Shown: positions 37,501 through 48,151 of the stretch, in pieces | Position numbering within the stretch: position 1 is the stretch's first letter | How the letters are laid out: each line of letters opens with the position of its first letter | Source: Poecilobothrus nobilitatus | Taxonomy: Eukaryota > Arthropoda > Insecta > Diptera > Dolichopodidae | NCBI GenBank assembly: GCA_947095535.1 | Contig: OX352773.1 | Location: 270,808,515 to 270,872,514 of the forward strand | Direction: 5' to 3' | DNA length: 64,000 nucleotides | Notes under the pieces: generated by a model | Database searches by the model: none | Seen by the model: only the letters and a program-made list of their open reading frames with translations | What the model was told of the DNA's origin: nothing | Program-made: the position numbers and the translations under genes

Positions 37501-38689
37501 ACACTAATTTACAAATTTAATCAGACAAATTAAATAAAAAAATAATAAGATCAAATTTTACTACTGTGTACCTAAAGTTAATTAAATTAAGTACATTCTT
37601 ACTTAGAAAAATTTAATAATTTCTTTTTAAAATCATTAGGTATATAAAAAGTGTACTTGTATAATGCAACATTTTTACAACTTTTTTTCTTGTTCGTACA
37701 TTTAGCACTTATAGAATTGACTGCGGTTATAAGTTTATACTAATTTTTTTTAAATAACATACATTTTATCAATTTTATTACACGGATTTCATTTTAAAAG
37801 AAAAAACTGCTGCGTAAAAAATTAAGGTATAAAAAATGCAGACCAAAACTTTGAAATTAATAGACATTAAAAAACAAAAAGGTTGAACAAAAGTTAAAAA
37901 CAGCAACAAAAAGACCACATCAAAACTAATAATTACAACTACAAGAGAAAAATAATAATTATCTAAATGAAAAAACACGTGCCAGGTTGAAAACACGAAA
38001 ATTGCAACAAAAAATAAAATTTTGCTTTTCTTTGTATTTTTAATCTTTTTTTTTTCTTCTTCAAAATATGCGAGTTTTGCACATTTCTCTTACACCTTGT
38101 TTTTTTTTTTTTGTTCATAGAAAAAACAGCAGAAGCAGTAGAAAATAAAAATAAAAAATTTGCATATAGTATATACATAGATACATATATATGTATATAA
38201 TAAAACTAAAAAGACTATAATAACTCTTATTCTTCTTCATTTTAGCAAAATATCTGCGAACGTGCTTTTCTTTTCAAATTTAATTTTTATTTTTTACAGT
38301 TCGGTTTTTACTATAGCATTTGTAACATATAAAAGATTATAAAGACAAAATATGAAAAACAAAAATTGTTTGTAATTAGAATTTACAATTAAGAGTAAAG
38401 TAACACGTTCATTGACATTCTTCCATAATATTCAAAACTTTGTCCAAATCAATTGGCCAAACTTTATGTTTTCTAAATTTATCTGCGAAAACTAATAATA
38501 TACTTTGGGCAATATTAATTATTAATTTTAAATATGCCAATACCAAAAACCTATATTAAAACGTACCACCACATTACAGAAGAATTCTGTACCACTTTGA
38601 TGATCTTTACATACGACAAATTAAATAGAACAAAACAATCTTAATCGGCATTTGTATAACAATATATAGGCAACATGAAAATCTCAGAT

Positions 38690-38960
38690 CTCTGTACTTG
38701 GCAAGAAACAAGTTAAAAATAATCAACTCTTGTAGCAAATCGAAGTTACTATATGACAGTGAAACCTGGTACGTGAATACAAAACAATAATAAAAATGTG
38801 AAACAATAATAAAATTAAAGAGTTTATAAATGCTCAAAGTTCATATGCAACATCTAATAAAGAACTATGGTCAATCGTAATCGAAACCAGCAAAGGAAAA
38901 TGACGATTTATAAATCATACATTTTTTTGGACTAATCTCACAGATCCTGAATGATGATAT
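38690..38960 (+). pseudogene. decayed RTE-type LINE ORF2 3' fragment
   Basis: Across frameshifts the sequence reads KLKIINSCSKSKLLYDSETW, then KEFINAQ, KELWSIVIET and GK-stop-RFINHTFFW. In order these match the post-polymerase region of RTE-clade LINEs: (K)xRIFNxxVKSVLLYGSEtW, FINxCLR, LW, and KWRxIGHTLRK. The window has a better-preserved example at 57559-58294. At least two frame breaks and an in-frame stop show this copy is dead. The sequence to 39240 is unassigned but moderately complex. Confidence 0.6.
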
Positions 38961-39944
38961 CATCATCTATAATCATCAATCGTAAGCCATCGCAAATTGT
39001 TTGGCAAACACCTTTGGAATGTTACCCAAAGTAAGTGTATAAAAAGATCGTCTACAGTATGCCGTAAAATTGTCGAAAACAAAAATAAACTTGACACAAC
39101 TCAAACATGTGGCCAATAACAGAGTGAGATGAGACGTATAGATGTGAATGCTCTATGCTTACAAAGGAGTAAATGTAGAGGAAAAAAGAACTATTAACGT
39201 TTCTACTTGCTATACCTACCTTTATTGCGAAATTTAAAAACAAATTATGAACGTCAACCGGATTAGATGTAGATCATTCTGATTTTTAAAGCTTGAAATT
39301 CTTTCAACTACACTTATGTATATATAGTTTTAGTTCAAACAACACAAAGTTTTTTGCTTTACAAACATAATCATGACAAATACATTAATTAACTTTAATT
39401 TAACTTTTAAGGTATTATTGTTAAACATTTTTGAAAAATTTCATTCACATACATTATGTATAATAAATGCTTTTAAATGCCAAAATATTTTGGCAAGTGC
39501 ATAAGATAAGACGAGATATCATTTTTAATTCTGTACCATAATTTCAGTAATATTAATGTTTTCAAAAAGGAAAATTTTAAATTACTTCATTTATTCACTT
39601 ATAAACTATATCATTTTACAAAAAAAATTTTTGGTAGTCATTTGTAAAATTTGCAAAGATATACAAATAAAATTTTACTATTAAAATATAATGGCACTTA
39701 AAATATTTATAAAAAACTAATACATATTTACCTACTTAAAAAAGCAAATAAATGTATTCAAAGAATGACTCGGTTCATTTTAAACATTGCTGTTCAAAAC
39801 GAAATTAGAATATCATTACTAAATCAATTTCAAAAATTTCATATCAGAATTGAAAAGAGTAAATATGTACAGCTTTTTAATTACAACTTTTTTGGCGTCT
39901 GATTAAATATGTACTCGATTTAAATTAACTTAAGTTAAGATAAA

Positions 39945-40265
39945 AACAAAGATACACAGTGACTTTGTCAACTCTAGAATACCCTTTCATAAATAATACT
40001 TATATAAGATAGGTATATCCAATTTTCATAAAATGTAATTATCTTTTAAAAAATTGAAGATATCTAACTTAATTAAGTATACTGATATATATTTATGTAA
40101 AGTTCGGAGTTGTATGACACCTACGCCAAACCAACAAAATTTTATAAAAATTGGTGCCATAAAACTTGAGTATCTTTGAAAAAAGTTCAGATTCCAAGAT
40201 TAGACGAACTAAATTTTGCAAAAGTCGTTGGCACCTTCACTTCTTTTGAAAACATACCAGATATT
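39945..40265 (+). mobile_element. E3: degraded DINE/mini-me-like element, subfamily B
   Basis: The order of blocks copies the start of E6: GACTTTGTCAACTCTAGAATACCC, ATATATTTATGTAAAGTTCGGAG, GTTGTATGACACCTAC, ATGGTGCC-like GTGCCATAAAACTTGA and TTTTGCAAAAGTCGTTGGCA. Mismatches are frequent and the tandem array and distal end are missing, so this is an old 5'-type fragment. Confidence 0.7.
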
Positions 40266-42424
40266 TGAAGCTTAAATTGACAATGTGTTACGATTATTAG
40301 GTGTCATAAACGTATTAGAAAATTGATTATGTTAAAGTTATAGATATAAACTTGTAATAAATTAAATATCACATAATAAATATCATCACTCAATTTCTTT
40401 TTTTAACTTAAAGATGTCATATGGCTTTTATTATAATGATTTACAAGTAGGTATTTCACTTGATAATCTTTCATCAAGCACATCTTCAAACACATCATCT
40501 GATAAAAATAATAATTCTGATTTGATGAAGATGAACATTTTTAACAGATAATTTACAAAAAATTTATCGATTTTCCGATAAAACAATTGATTGAGTTAAT
40601 TATTTATCATTAAAAAGACTATTTTTTATATAGGTACATATTCTATTTTAGAAATCCTGTAATCTAAATTAAAAAATATAATAATTCTCACTTTGAATTA
40701 AAATGTCTGGTTATGTCATAACATTGCCAAGTAATTGAAAATGATTTGACTAGTTTTATTGCGACACAAAAATTTAAAAAACAAATTTTAGTCCTGAACA
40801 AATAAAACAAAATATTTAAAAATGAACGACATTAAATAAAAATTAAATCGATTGATCAAAAGTTAATAAAATAGGTTAGGTTAAAGTACCTGATGTGATG
40901 TTATTTTATTTTTTTCTTAAAATTTTTCTAAGCTAAATCTTTGAGCTTTTTTAAAATGATACCTTTTATAACTTTCTTTAAACAAAATATTGTTTAAAAA
41001 CCAAAAAAAAAACCAAACAATATTTTAAACTAAAATAAATTTTAATAACATTTTGAAATTTATTACCTATGTACCTATTTAGATAGGTATATTTTTTACT
41101 TTCAATTACAGAAATTTCTATTGATAAAATTCTACCATTAAATCCCTTGTCATTTTCAATTTATATTCAATAATTGTAAAAACTTTGTTATAAAAGCAAA
41201 ATAAATTGTTTTAAATTACCCTTTAGATAATTTCTAAAAACAAACCAAAAATTAAATTCCAAAAAATTTAATTGTATAATTGTAATCAAATTCATTTCAT
41301 TTTATTTGAATTTATCATACATTTTATCATAAAATTCTAATCTCTAATATATAGTATACCTATCTATCATAATACCAAACTATAACAATAATTACAGTTA
41401 TTACAAAAAAAAAAAACTAAACAAAAAGTTGGGAATTATTTAAAATAGCAGTAACAATAAAAGCAACAACAATAACTACAATAAATAAAAACAAAAAAAA
41501 TGACACCTGTAAAACGATGATTCAATCAATTTTAACCATCCGCGTATTTGAAAATAAAACAACAATAACAACAATAAAAAAATGGCAAACTAAATACGGT
41601 CATCACTATCATCATATGGTGTTTTACGAATTCCCATTCATAATTATATCCTGCAGTCACTCACTTTATTACAAAGGCAATTCCCCTACACCCCAATTAA
41701 AAATACAACAATATTGTTGTAAATGCGCATTAAATATTTTTGTGTAGTGTATTACGTGTGTGTTTGTTATATATGTACATATGTACTTAATTCTGACGAT
41801 TATTGAAATTGATAAAATTATACGAATCAAAACCATAATTTAACATACATCATAACCTCTGATACAACAAAGAAAACGACAAACTGGTATAGGGAATGAA
41901 AAACAAAGAAAAAAAAAACGTAACCTTAAAATTGAGTTAAAACTAAAAGGAAAGGAAAATATTAAACTGTAATAGTAATTGTACAAAAGATATAATTTTT
42001 TACATCTGTTCTGATTATGTCTTTTTGTTTTTTAATTCATCAAATATATGAAAATTTTACATTACAGGTTTACAGAAGCATTAAGATATGAGCTTTTACA
42101 AAATAAAAATTACAAGACCATATTTCAATAACCATGAACTGTTGTTGAAAAGATCTCTTATTAGTTATTTTATTACCATATAGTGAAACACCAAAATGGT
42201 TTAATGGCATCGGATAGTTGCATATATGTATGTATGTTATTGCAATTAAAAAGTCATATGATCGTTTTATTAAATAAAATCGTGAATATTGCTGTTTAAT
42301 CTGAATTTATAAATTTTAGAGTTCAAGAGGTAGTCAAATTATTTTACCTTAATGTTGGAAGTGGGTATAGGATTTGTAAATTTAATTTGATTTAAATATA
42401 TGTTATAAACAAATCCTTTGGAGC
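40266..42424. other. AT-rich spacer, no gene seen
   Basis: A 76-codon frame at 41517-41747 lies in slightly more complex DNA (CATCACTATCATCATATGG, CCTGCAGTCACTCAC) but has no recognisable motif. Confidence 0.6.
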
Positions 42425-42435
42425 ATATCCAACAT

Positions 42436-42610
42436 GGGGCCTCGGTGGCCTAGTGAGTAAGAGCATATAAAATACTATGTAAACACCGAAGGAGTGTGGG
42501 TTCGAATCCCATAGAGTTATTCCCTCTTACGACATTTACAGGCACGCCTGAAAGGGAAAGGTTGTGTCCTGTCCACATTTATGTGGCAGCGAAAAGTATT
42601 AAAAAAAAAA
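42436..42610 (+). mobile_element. tRNA-derived SINE, copy 1
   Basis: The head GGGGCCTCGGTGGCCTAGTG contains Pol III box A (TGGCCTAGTGAG), and GGGTTCGAATCCC carries a consensus box B. A tRNA-unrelated body follows (ACATTTACAGGCACGCC, CCTGTCCACATTTATGTGGC), then an A-rich tail. It is bracketed by target-site duplications ATATCCAACAT (42425-42435) and ATATCTAACAT (42611-42621), one mismatch in 11. Box promoters plus poly-A plus a duplication indicate LINE-mediated retrotransposition of a Pol III transcript. It aligns along its length with the copy at 57006 but lacks ~10 bases after box B. Confidence 0.93.
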
Positions 42611-42621
42611 ATATCTAACAT

Positions 42622-43040
42622 TCATATGTATGTACACATATAGGAAAATCTGTGTAAGAATGGACAGACAAAACACAATTTGATTGCAACAATATAAAAC
42701 AAAATAAAACCAAACACAATTTAATATAAAAGGTTTGTAGAGTAGAGTTGAAAAAAAAAATAAACGCCGATAGTAATAATTTTTATACAATTGAGTTCGG
42801 TGTTCTGGCGGTTAATATGTTTTTTTTTGCGTTATTATAACTTTTTTTTGTTTTTTTTTATTATCACAAATAATTTAAATTGATGAGGGAACTAAGAAAT
42901 TAACAACTTCAGATCGTTAGCTATAGTTTTCAAAATGTTATGCATTCTGTATGAATAAACTTCAATTTAAAAAAAAAAAAAAAAAAAACCACTGGAAATT
43001 GAAAGAAAAATTTTTTGTAATAAGAAAACTAAAAAAAAAA
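42622..43040. other. AT-rich spacer between SINE and E4
   Basis: Contains a poly-A tract of about 20 at 42969-42988. No gene seen. Confidence 0.65.
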
Positions 43041-43355
43041 CGAGGAACAATACAGTTGCCCTTGTCAACTCATAAATACCCTTACGAACCCGTTATTATG
43101 TTTATCACTCTGCTTATAATGTTATCTTTTAAATTTTTCATTACTTTAAATTAATTTGAGTAAGATTTATAATAAAATTTCTGCAACTATGGTTATGATT
43201 CTTGCAACGCAGATTTTAACGTACCACCTAACGATTATCAATCCAAATCTTTTTCAAATAGTGCTATACTACCATTTAATACTAAGCGGCAAATAATATT
43301 AATTTATACTTACTTACTACAAAAATAATATTACTGTATATGATGTATTCATATA

Positions 43356-43945
43356 AGTATGGAAAAAATAGAAGCGCTTCCTCTGGAAGGTATCTAGTAG
43401 CACTCATTTAAAACAAAAAAAACCGTGTGAAATGAGAAGCAATAAATCATGCATTCTAGAACGCTTCTAAAGAAGCGCTTCCGAAGCAATTGCAAATAAT
43501 ATCGTTTTTTGTTTTTTTTTTAAACCGAAGCGAATCAAATATCTTTTTGTATACTCCTGAAATGAATATACATACATACATATGTATTATTATCATGGTT
43601 ATGAATTTTTGTAGTTTTCGATAATACCGTTACAAATGTGTTTCTGCTTGTTTTATGTCTAAATAATAATTTATGTTTAAATAATAACTGTTAGAAAAAA
43701 ATTATTAGATGATTCATTCATTATTGTAATTGGATTTAGTGCAAAGTTGTAATTTATCTTTTTGGTAAGTTTTTTCATATTGCCATTTACCAGTAAATTT
43801 ATTATATGTATATAATATATAATTTTATATTTCAGAAACTGCAAAAAAATGAAAATTTTGGATTCGTCCAATTTAGAGAGGATATGAGAGCTGGATTTCG
43901 TGCCGAAAAAATAAATTTAATACAAAAACATAACAACAGTGACCT
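43356..43945 (+). other. non-family filler inside E4
   Basis: Begins with AGAAGCGCTTCC and repeats AAGAAGCGCTTCCG about 100 bases later (the palindrome GAAGCGCTTC near 43371 and 43471), with CTAGTAGCACTCATTT and AAATGAGAAGC as loosely complementary arms between. This half looks like a small hairpin-type repeat. The second half (from 43774) contains the acceptor-led frame described separately and is the part duplicated in E5. The two halves may have separate origins. Confidence 0.6.
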
Positions 43946-43973
43946 CATTCATTTATCATTCATTGGTCACTGA
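43836..43973 (+). pseudogene. exon-like 45-codon segment captured in E4
   Basis: TTTTATATTTCAG (AG at 43834-43835) is followed at once by an open frame of 45 codons beginning KLQKNENFGFVQFREDMRAG and ending LSFIGH-stop (TGA 43971-43973). The first ~30 codons have ordinary coding composition (GGATTCGTCCAATTT, GAGAGGATATGAGAGCTGG). The last ~8 codons fall in element-family sequence, so the stop is supplied by the host element. It looks like a piece of an intron end plus exon copied into the transposon. I do not recognise the source protein. The E5 copy differs in this frame by one residue (Ile to Met) and by TAA for TGA. Confidence 0.4.
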
Positions 43974-45027
43974 TACCAATACATATAAATACAAATGCTA
44001 CAAGAAACCGTTATATTTTTTATTTATTTAAATTTTTTTGTACTACGCATCATCCTCAAAAATTTCAAATTATCATGTAAAAAAACGCGTTAAAAAAATT
44101 TTTAAGAAAAATTGGCAACAATCAAGTCACACTTTCATCAATTTTAAAGTAACCCTATATAAGTAAATATATTATTAAGAAAAATTGTTAACAGCAATAA
44201 AAACATAATGTTGCAGCATTAATTTTTGTATTCTTCAAAAACATTTGGACAGTCGTTCAAGTCACAGGTGTTTAAAAATAGGGAATTTTCAGTTTTTGAC
44301 CTGAGCTGCTAAACGTAGGCAAATACAAAAGTATTTTCTGAAATGACTCATTCCTCTTTTCAAAGATCTAACTCCTCTCAAAATTTCAAATTTCTAATTT
44401 AAATCGTTAAGATAGAAGGGTTAAAGAATTTTGCAATAAATCAGTTTCGTATTACGGTAAATTAAGACACCGTATGACACAAATATATACATATTTGTAA
44501 AGCTCATAAAAAAAACTATCGTTTGGCGTTTTCAGATTGAAATATACTTTATAGAACTTGTGTTAACTTTCTTGAGCTGTAGCTCCGTAACGAACTTTGG
44601 TGAGCTGTAGCTCCGTAACGGGTGGAACTACAGAAAAAAGTTGTTCCTAAAATTAACTGTTTTAGCATATTTATCGACAATTCAAATTTCATGGCTCTAC
44701 CCAAACGATGTAGAATTTTTGGAAAATTTTTATGAGAAATGTGGAGATCCAAAAGTTAGTTGTAGCTTTTGAACCCGAATTTTGGTCGAATCTCAACCAA
44801 AAAAATAGGGAACTTACAAATTGACCTAAGAATATTTCGTATTAATTTCAAGACTCTATAGCTTTTCTAGTTTTTGAGTTATCGTGCTGACGGACCGAAA
44901 AACCTTAATCGATTCGGAATTTGATTCTGATCCGATCCTTTGATGTTATATCTAGCTTACTTATTTCGAGGTGTTACAAACGGAGGAATAATTTTATTAT
45001 ATCAGATACTTATCGTACGGGTATAAA

Positions 45028-45620
45028 ACTTATAGATTTTACAAGTTAAAAATATTATAAGAACTAAATGGAAAATTTCATAATATTTTCCTAATTTAAA
45101 AAAAAATCGAGAATTAAATATTACAATTTGAAGTACTTTTTGGATCATTAATTTTAAATAACTTTAGGGTAGGTAGAGGGTATGATAATTTTTTTTTAAA
45201 CATTATGTTTTCTATTTAGTTGTGAGGAAATTTTTAAAATAAAGAAAGAATAGAATTATTATACTAAAATTGTAATTAGTCTTGCAAATTAGAATTGCAA
45301 ATTGAAAATTTGAAAAAGTTTCTTAAAAATACTTACATAAATCTTCATTAAAGGATTACTTCTAGCACCATTGTTAATTATGATGACGTATATATGAGAT
45401 ATATTTTTTCAAAAATTCTCAAAACTCTCTTTTAATATTAATATTGGGTATAGTCATCTATATAAATTTTTAGTGTAGCATCATAAGATTTTTTTAATTA
45501 ACCATATTTCCCATATCAAGTCGCCGCCGAAAAAAAATTTTTTATTACACGTAGTATAAAATTTACAAAATAATAATTCGCCTAATAATTATATTTCGAT
45601 GTACTAAAAAGTTAGAAAAT
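45028..45620. other. AT-rich spacer between E4 and its partial duplicate
   Basis: No gene seen. A short AAGTCGCCGCCG patch lies at 45519. Confidence 0.6.
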
Positions 45621-45737
45621 ATTTTAAATGAATTTGGTAAAGCAATCAATTCCTTATTAAATTAATAAATTAGGATAGAAAATCTAGTATCAGTTGCATT
45701 AAACATATACCTAATGCGAAATATAACTAATAAGTAT

Positions 45738-46110
45738 TTCATATTGCCATTTACCAGTAAATCTATTATATGTATATAATATATAATTTTATATTTCAGA
45801 AACTGCAAAAAAATGAAAATTTTGGATTCGTCCAATTTAGAGAGGATATGAGAGCTGGATTTCGTGCCGAAAAAATAAATTTAATGCAAAAACATAACAA
45901 CAGTGACCTCATTCATTTATCATTCATTGGTCACTAATACCAATACATATAAATACAAATGCTACAAGAAACCGTTATATTTTTTATTTATTTAAATTTT
46001 TTTGTGCTACAATGAAATTCTCATTGAAATGACTCATTCCTCTTTTCAAAGATCTAACTCCTCTTAAAATTTCAAATTTCTAATTTAAATCGTTAAGATA
46101 AAATGGAAAT
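45738..46110 (+). mobile_element. E5: internally deleted duplicate of E4
   Basis: Nearly identical to E4 from 43774 to about 44028 (ATTGCCATTTACCAG through TTTTTTTGT(A/G)CTAC). It then jumps directly to the equivalent of about 44337 (TGAAATGACTCATTCC..AAATCGTTAAGATA), so ~300 bases are missing. The low divergence shows the duplication is recent. It has neither end of the element, so it did not arise by ordinary transposition of a whole copy. Confidence 0.85.
45800..45937 (+). pseudogene. second copy of the exon-like 45-codon segment
   Basis: Same acceptor (ATATTTCAG, AG at 45798-45799) and same frame as at 43836, ending in TAA (45935-45937). One residue differs. The frame is intact, but both copies are recent, so intactness does not by itself show selection. 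Confidence 0.4.
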
Positions 46111-46224
46111 GAAATTTTAAATGAATTTGGTAGAGCAATCAATTCCTTATTAAATTAATAAATTAGGATAGAAAATCTAGTATCAGTTGCATTAAACATA
46201 TAATGCAAAATATAACTAATAAGT

Positions 46225-47097
46225 GAACTAATCCAAAAAGTAAAATGTAAGCCTCGTTTAATTTTTGTTATTCAACACATTTTAAAAAATGGCCGAAGAT
46301 TAAAAGCAGTGTAAAATATTGATAACAGTATAACACAACCTCTAATCTTTGAGTATGAATATGTTTGAAAATTTTTAAAATGATTTAAGAATAATTTTAA
46401 ATACCAATTTTAGTTACCTTCCAACTTTAACACCTAACATTGTTAACAAAAAAAAATAAATTGTAGGAAATTTATTTTACTGTGGTCTTCTAAACTTTAT
46501 GAAATATGATTAATAACCTTATGAATTCATTTAACTGAAACAAATATATAACAGAATTACAATAAAAAGTAAAACATGCCAATGGCGCAATAAAGGAAAT
46601 AAAGTCGACCCCGATTCTATAGATAAGAACCGAAACCATTGTTGTTAATTTCATTTTCATTTATTTTGTTAATTTCCTTGTTTGTTTTTAATATTTCTTA
46701 TGATTGCTTTTCTTTGTTTTCTTTTTTTTTTTTCCTATATTTATTACTTTTTTGTCTTTAGTATTAATAAAAAAAACGTTTTTTTTTTTGTTTGACTTGA
46801 TAGATACAATAAATAAATAAAAAATTTCATTCTCTTCTATTGAAATAAACGACACGACATGGCATAATCTTATCAGTTTGATTAATTTATGATAGATATG
46901 GACAGACATTACAATTATATATTGTTATCCTTTATTTTATACAATAGATCTACCTTTATATACATGTATAAAAATAAAACGTATTCAAATATATAAATAT
47001 AAAATAATGTATGTATATACACATGTATAATATGTATAATGTACAAATGATGCATGGAATATTAATTTTTATTTCTTTTTATATTTTTGTGTTTTAG
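46225..47097. other. AT-rich spacer leading to a candidate splice acceptor
   Basis: No gene seen. A 73-codon minus-strand frame (46688-46909) is mostly lysine from poly-T tracts. Confidence 0.6.
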
Positions 47098-47258
47098 AAC
47101 CCATTGCCTCCGGGAATATCCCGCAAATAGAAGATCCAAACATAATCTTAAATATACAAAAAAAAAAAAAACAAAGATTAGAACTTAATCCTTTATTTCC
47201 GAAAATGCTTTTTTTGTTTCGAAACTGTAATTATAACAATCTTTTGCAAAATAATTAG
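47098..47258 (+). other. candidate terminal exon
   Basis: A T-rich tract ends in TTTTTGTGTTTTAG (AG at 47096-47097). The next ~50 bases (CCCATTGCCTCCGGGAATATC..) are markedly less AT-rich than their surroundings. With one incoming base the frame reads xPIASGNIPQIEDPNIILNI, then a poly-A-encoded lysine run and a stop at 47256-47258. In phase 0 it reads NPLPPGISRK-stop (TAG 47128-47130). Either could be a C-terminus. The phase is compatible with the candidate microexon at 31234. I do not recognise the peptide and see no poly(A) signal I would rely on. Confidence 0.3.
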
Positions 47259-48151
47259 TAATGTTGCGGTATATGTTGCAGAGTTGCAGACGTTTTTAAG
47301 TAAAGAGAACCAGATTGCGAAAGAAAATGATATTTTAAGATGACTTTTTTTTATTATAAACCTATTCACTTCAAACGATTTGTTAAAGAGGTTTAAAAAA
47401 CCAAATTTTTGTAAAAAAAAAAAAAAACCAAATTGAGATTTTTTTTAATCATAAAATTATTTTAATCATAATTTTTTTTTTTTCATTTCTCGCCAGCTTT
47501 AAAAATGAATTTGTCATACCATATCTAGAAACGATAAAAATAAAATTTGGCATAAATATAATAAGCAAAATATTCTTCTCTTTAAAAAATAAAAATATTG
47601 AAAATATAATATTTAAATATTGGTAAACAACAAATAATAAAAAAGTAGATTAAAAAAAGGAAGGAAAAAACAAAGAGATTTTTTTTGATATTCAATTTGT
47701 GTTTCTTCCTTTTTCCAGTCTTCACCACTTTCAAAAATAATAAAAAATTTTTTAAAAAGAATAAGTTTTAATCGTTAACGAGATTGTAAATAATTTGGCC
47801 CTATATATTACAATATTAATTTCTTTCTTTCATAAACTATGATTTATTTTTTACTAAAACTAAAAAACATCAACCGTGTGAGAATATAGCTGTTTTTTTT
47901 GAAATTACAGTTTTATCTTATTGGAATAAAGAAATTTTTAAGGAAATCAGATAGGTGCTCTGAATATTGTTTCATCTATATACATACATAAAATAAATCA
48001 TTATATCATAGTGCCTGCGAATGACACTTTTAGTTGTTATTAAAAAAAATAATTGATTAAAAATGATACTTTGTAACAGTAAAAAATATACATATGTATG
48101 TACCTACCTACATTTGAATAAAAAAACCTTCACTATATAAAAATAAAATAA
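47259..48151. other. AT-rich spacer, no gene seen
   Basis: Homopolymer-rich, nothing recognisable. Confidence 0.65.

Larger units (their letters stand above)
31728..38689. other. long AT-rich spacer, no gene seen
   Basis: Low-complexity DNA with a CGATA-motif cluster (32718-33198), a complex patch (34430-34540), a (CAG)4 tract near 36011 and scattered A/T homopolymers. Frames such as 34868-35113 and 37778-37996 are compositionally biased and unrecognised. Confidence 0.6.
43041..45027 (+). mobile_element. E4: DINE/mini-me-like element carrying a large filler
   Basis: The proximal end CGAGGAACAATACAGTTG..CTTGTCAACTC..AATACCCTTACGAACC and the distal end GGTGTTACAAACGGAGGAAT..TATCGTACGGGTATAAAA delimit a complete element in the same orientation as E7. 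Family blocks are recognisable up to about 43355 and again from about 43945 (ATCATTCATTGGTCACTG, AAACCGTTATATT, CTACGCATCAT, CGGTAAATTAAGACACCGTATG). Between them, ~585 bases of non-family sequence replace about 150 bases of the E7 core. The (GTCC)n tract is nearly absent. More diverged from E7 than E2 is, so an older or different lineage. Confidence 0.82.
45621..46224 (+). repeat. E5 locus: ~110-bp direct repeats flanking a partial E4 copy
   Basis: Unit X (ATTTTAAATGAATTTGGTA..GCATTAAACATAT..AACTAATAAGT) occurs at 45621-45736 and 46114-46224, differing by a 4-base gap and a few substitutions. Between the copies lies an E4-derived segment (45738-46110). Such long flanking repeats are far beyond any transposon target duplication. 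They suggest a local duplication or template-switch event that copied X together with part of E4. Confidence 0.85.

Noticed and set aside
37778..38178. Two minus-strand frames rich in Phe/Leu or Lys
   Set aside because: Composition follows poly-A/T tracts; no membrane-protein family signature beyond hydrophobicity.
41517..41747. 76-codon + frame in slightly complex DNA
   Set aside because: No motif, no splice context, length expected by chance at this window size.
43371..43480. miRNA precursor formed by the two GAAGCGCTTC palindromes
   Set aside because: Each decamer is self-complementary, but the arms between them pair poorly; more likely a small repeat within the E4 filler.
44549..44752. 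67-codon minus-strand frame
   Set aside because: Lies wholly inside E4 in conserved non-coding element sequence.
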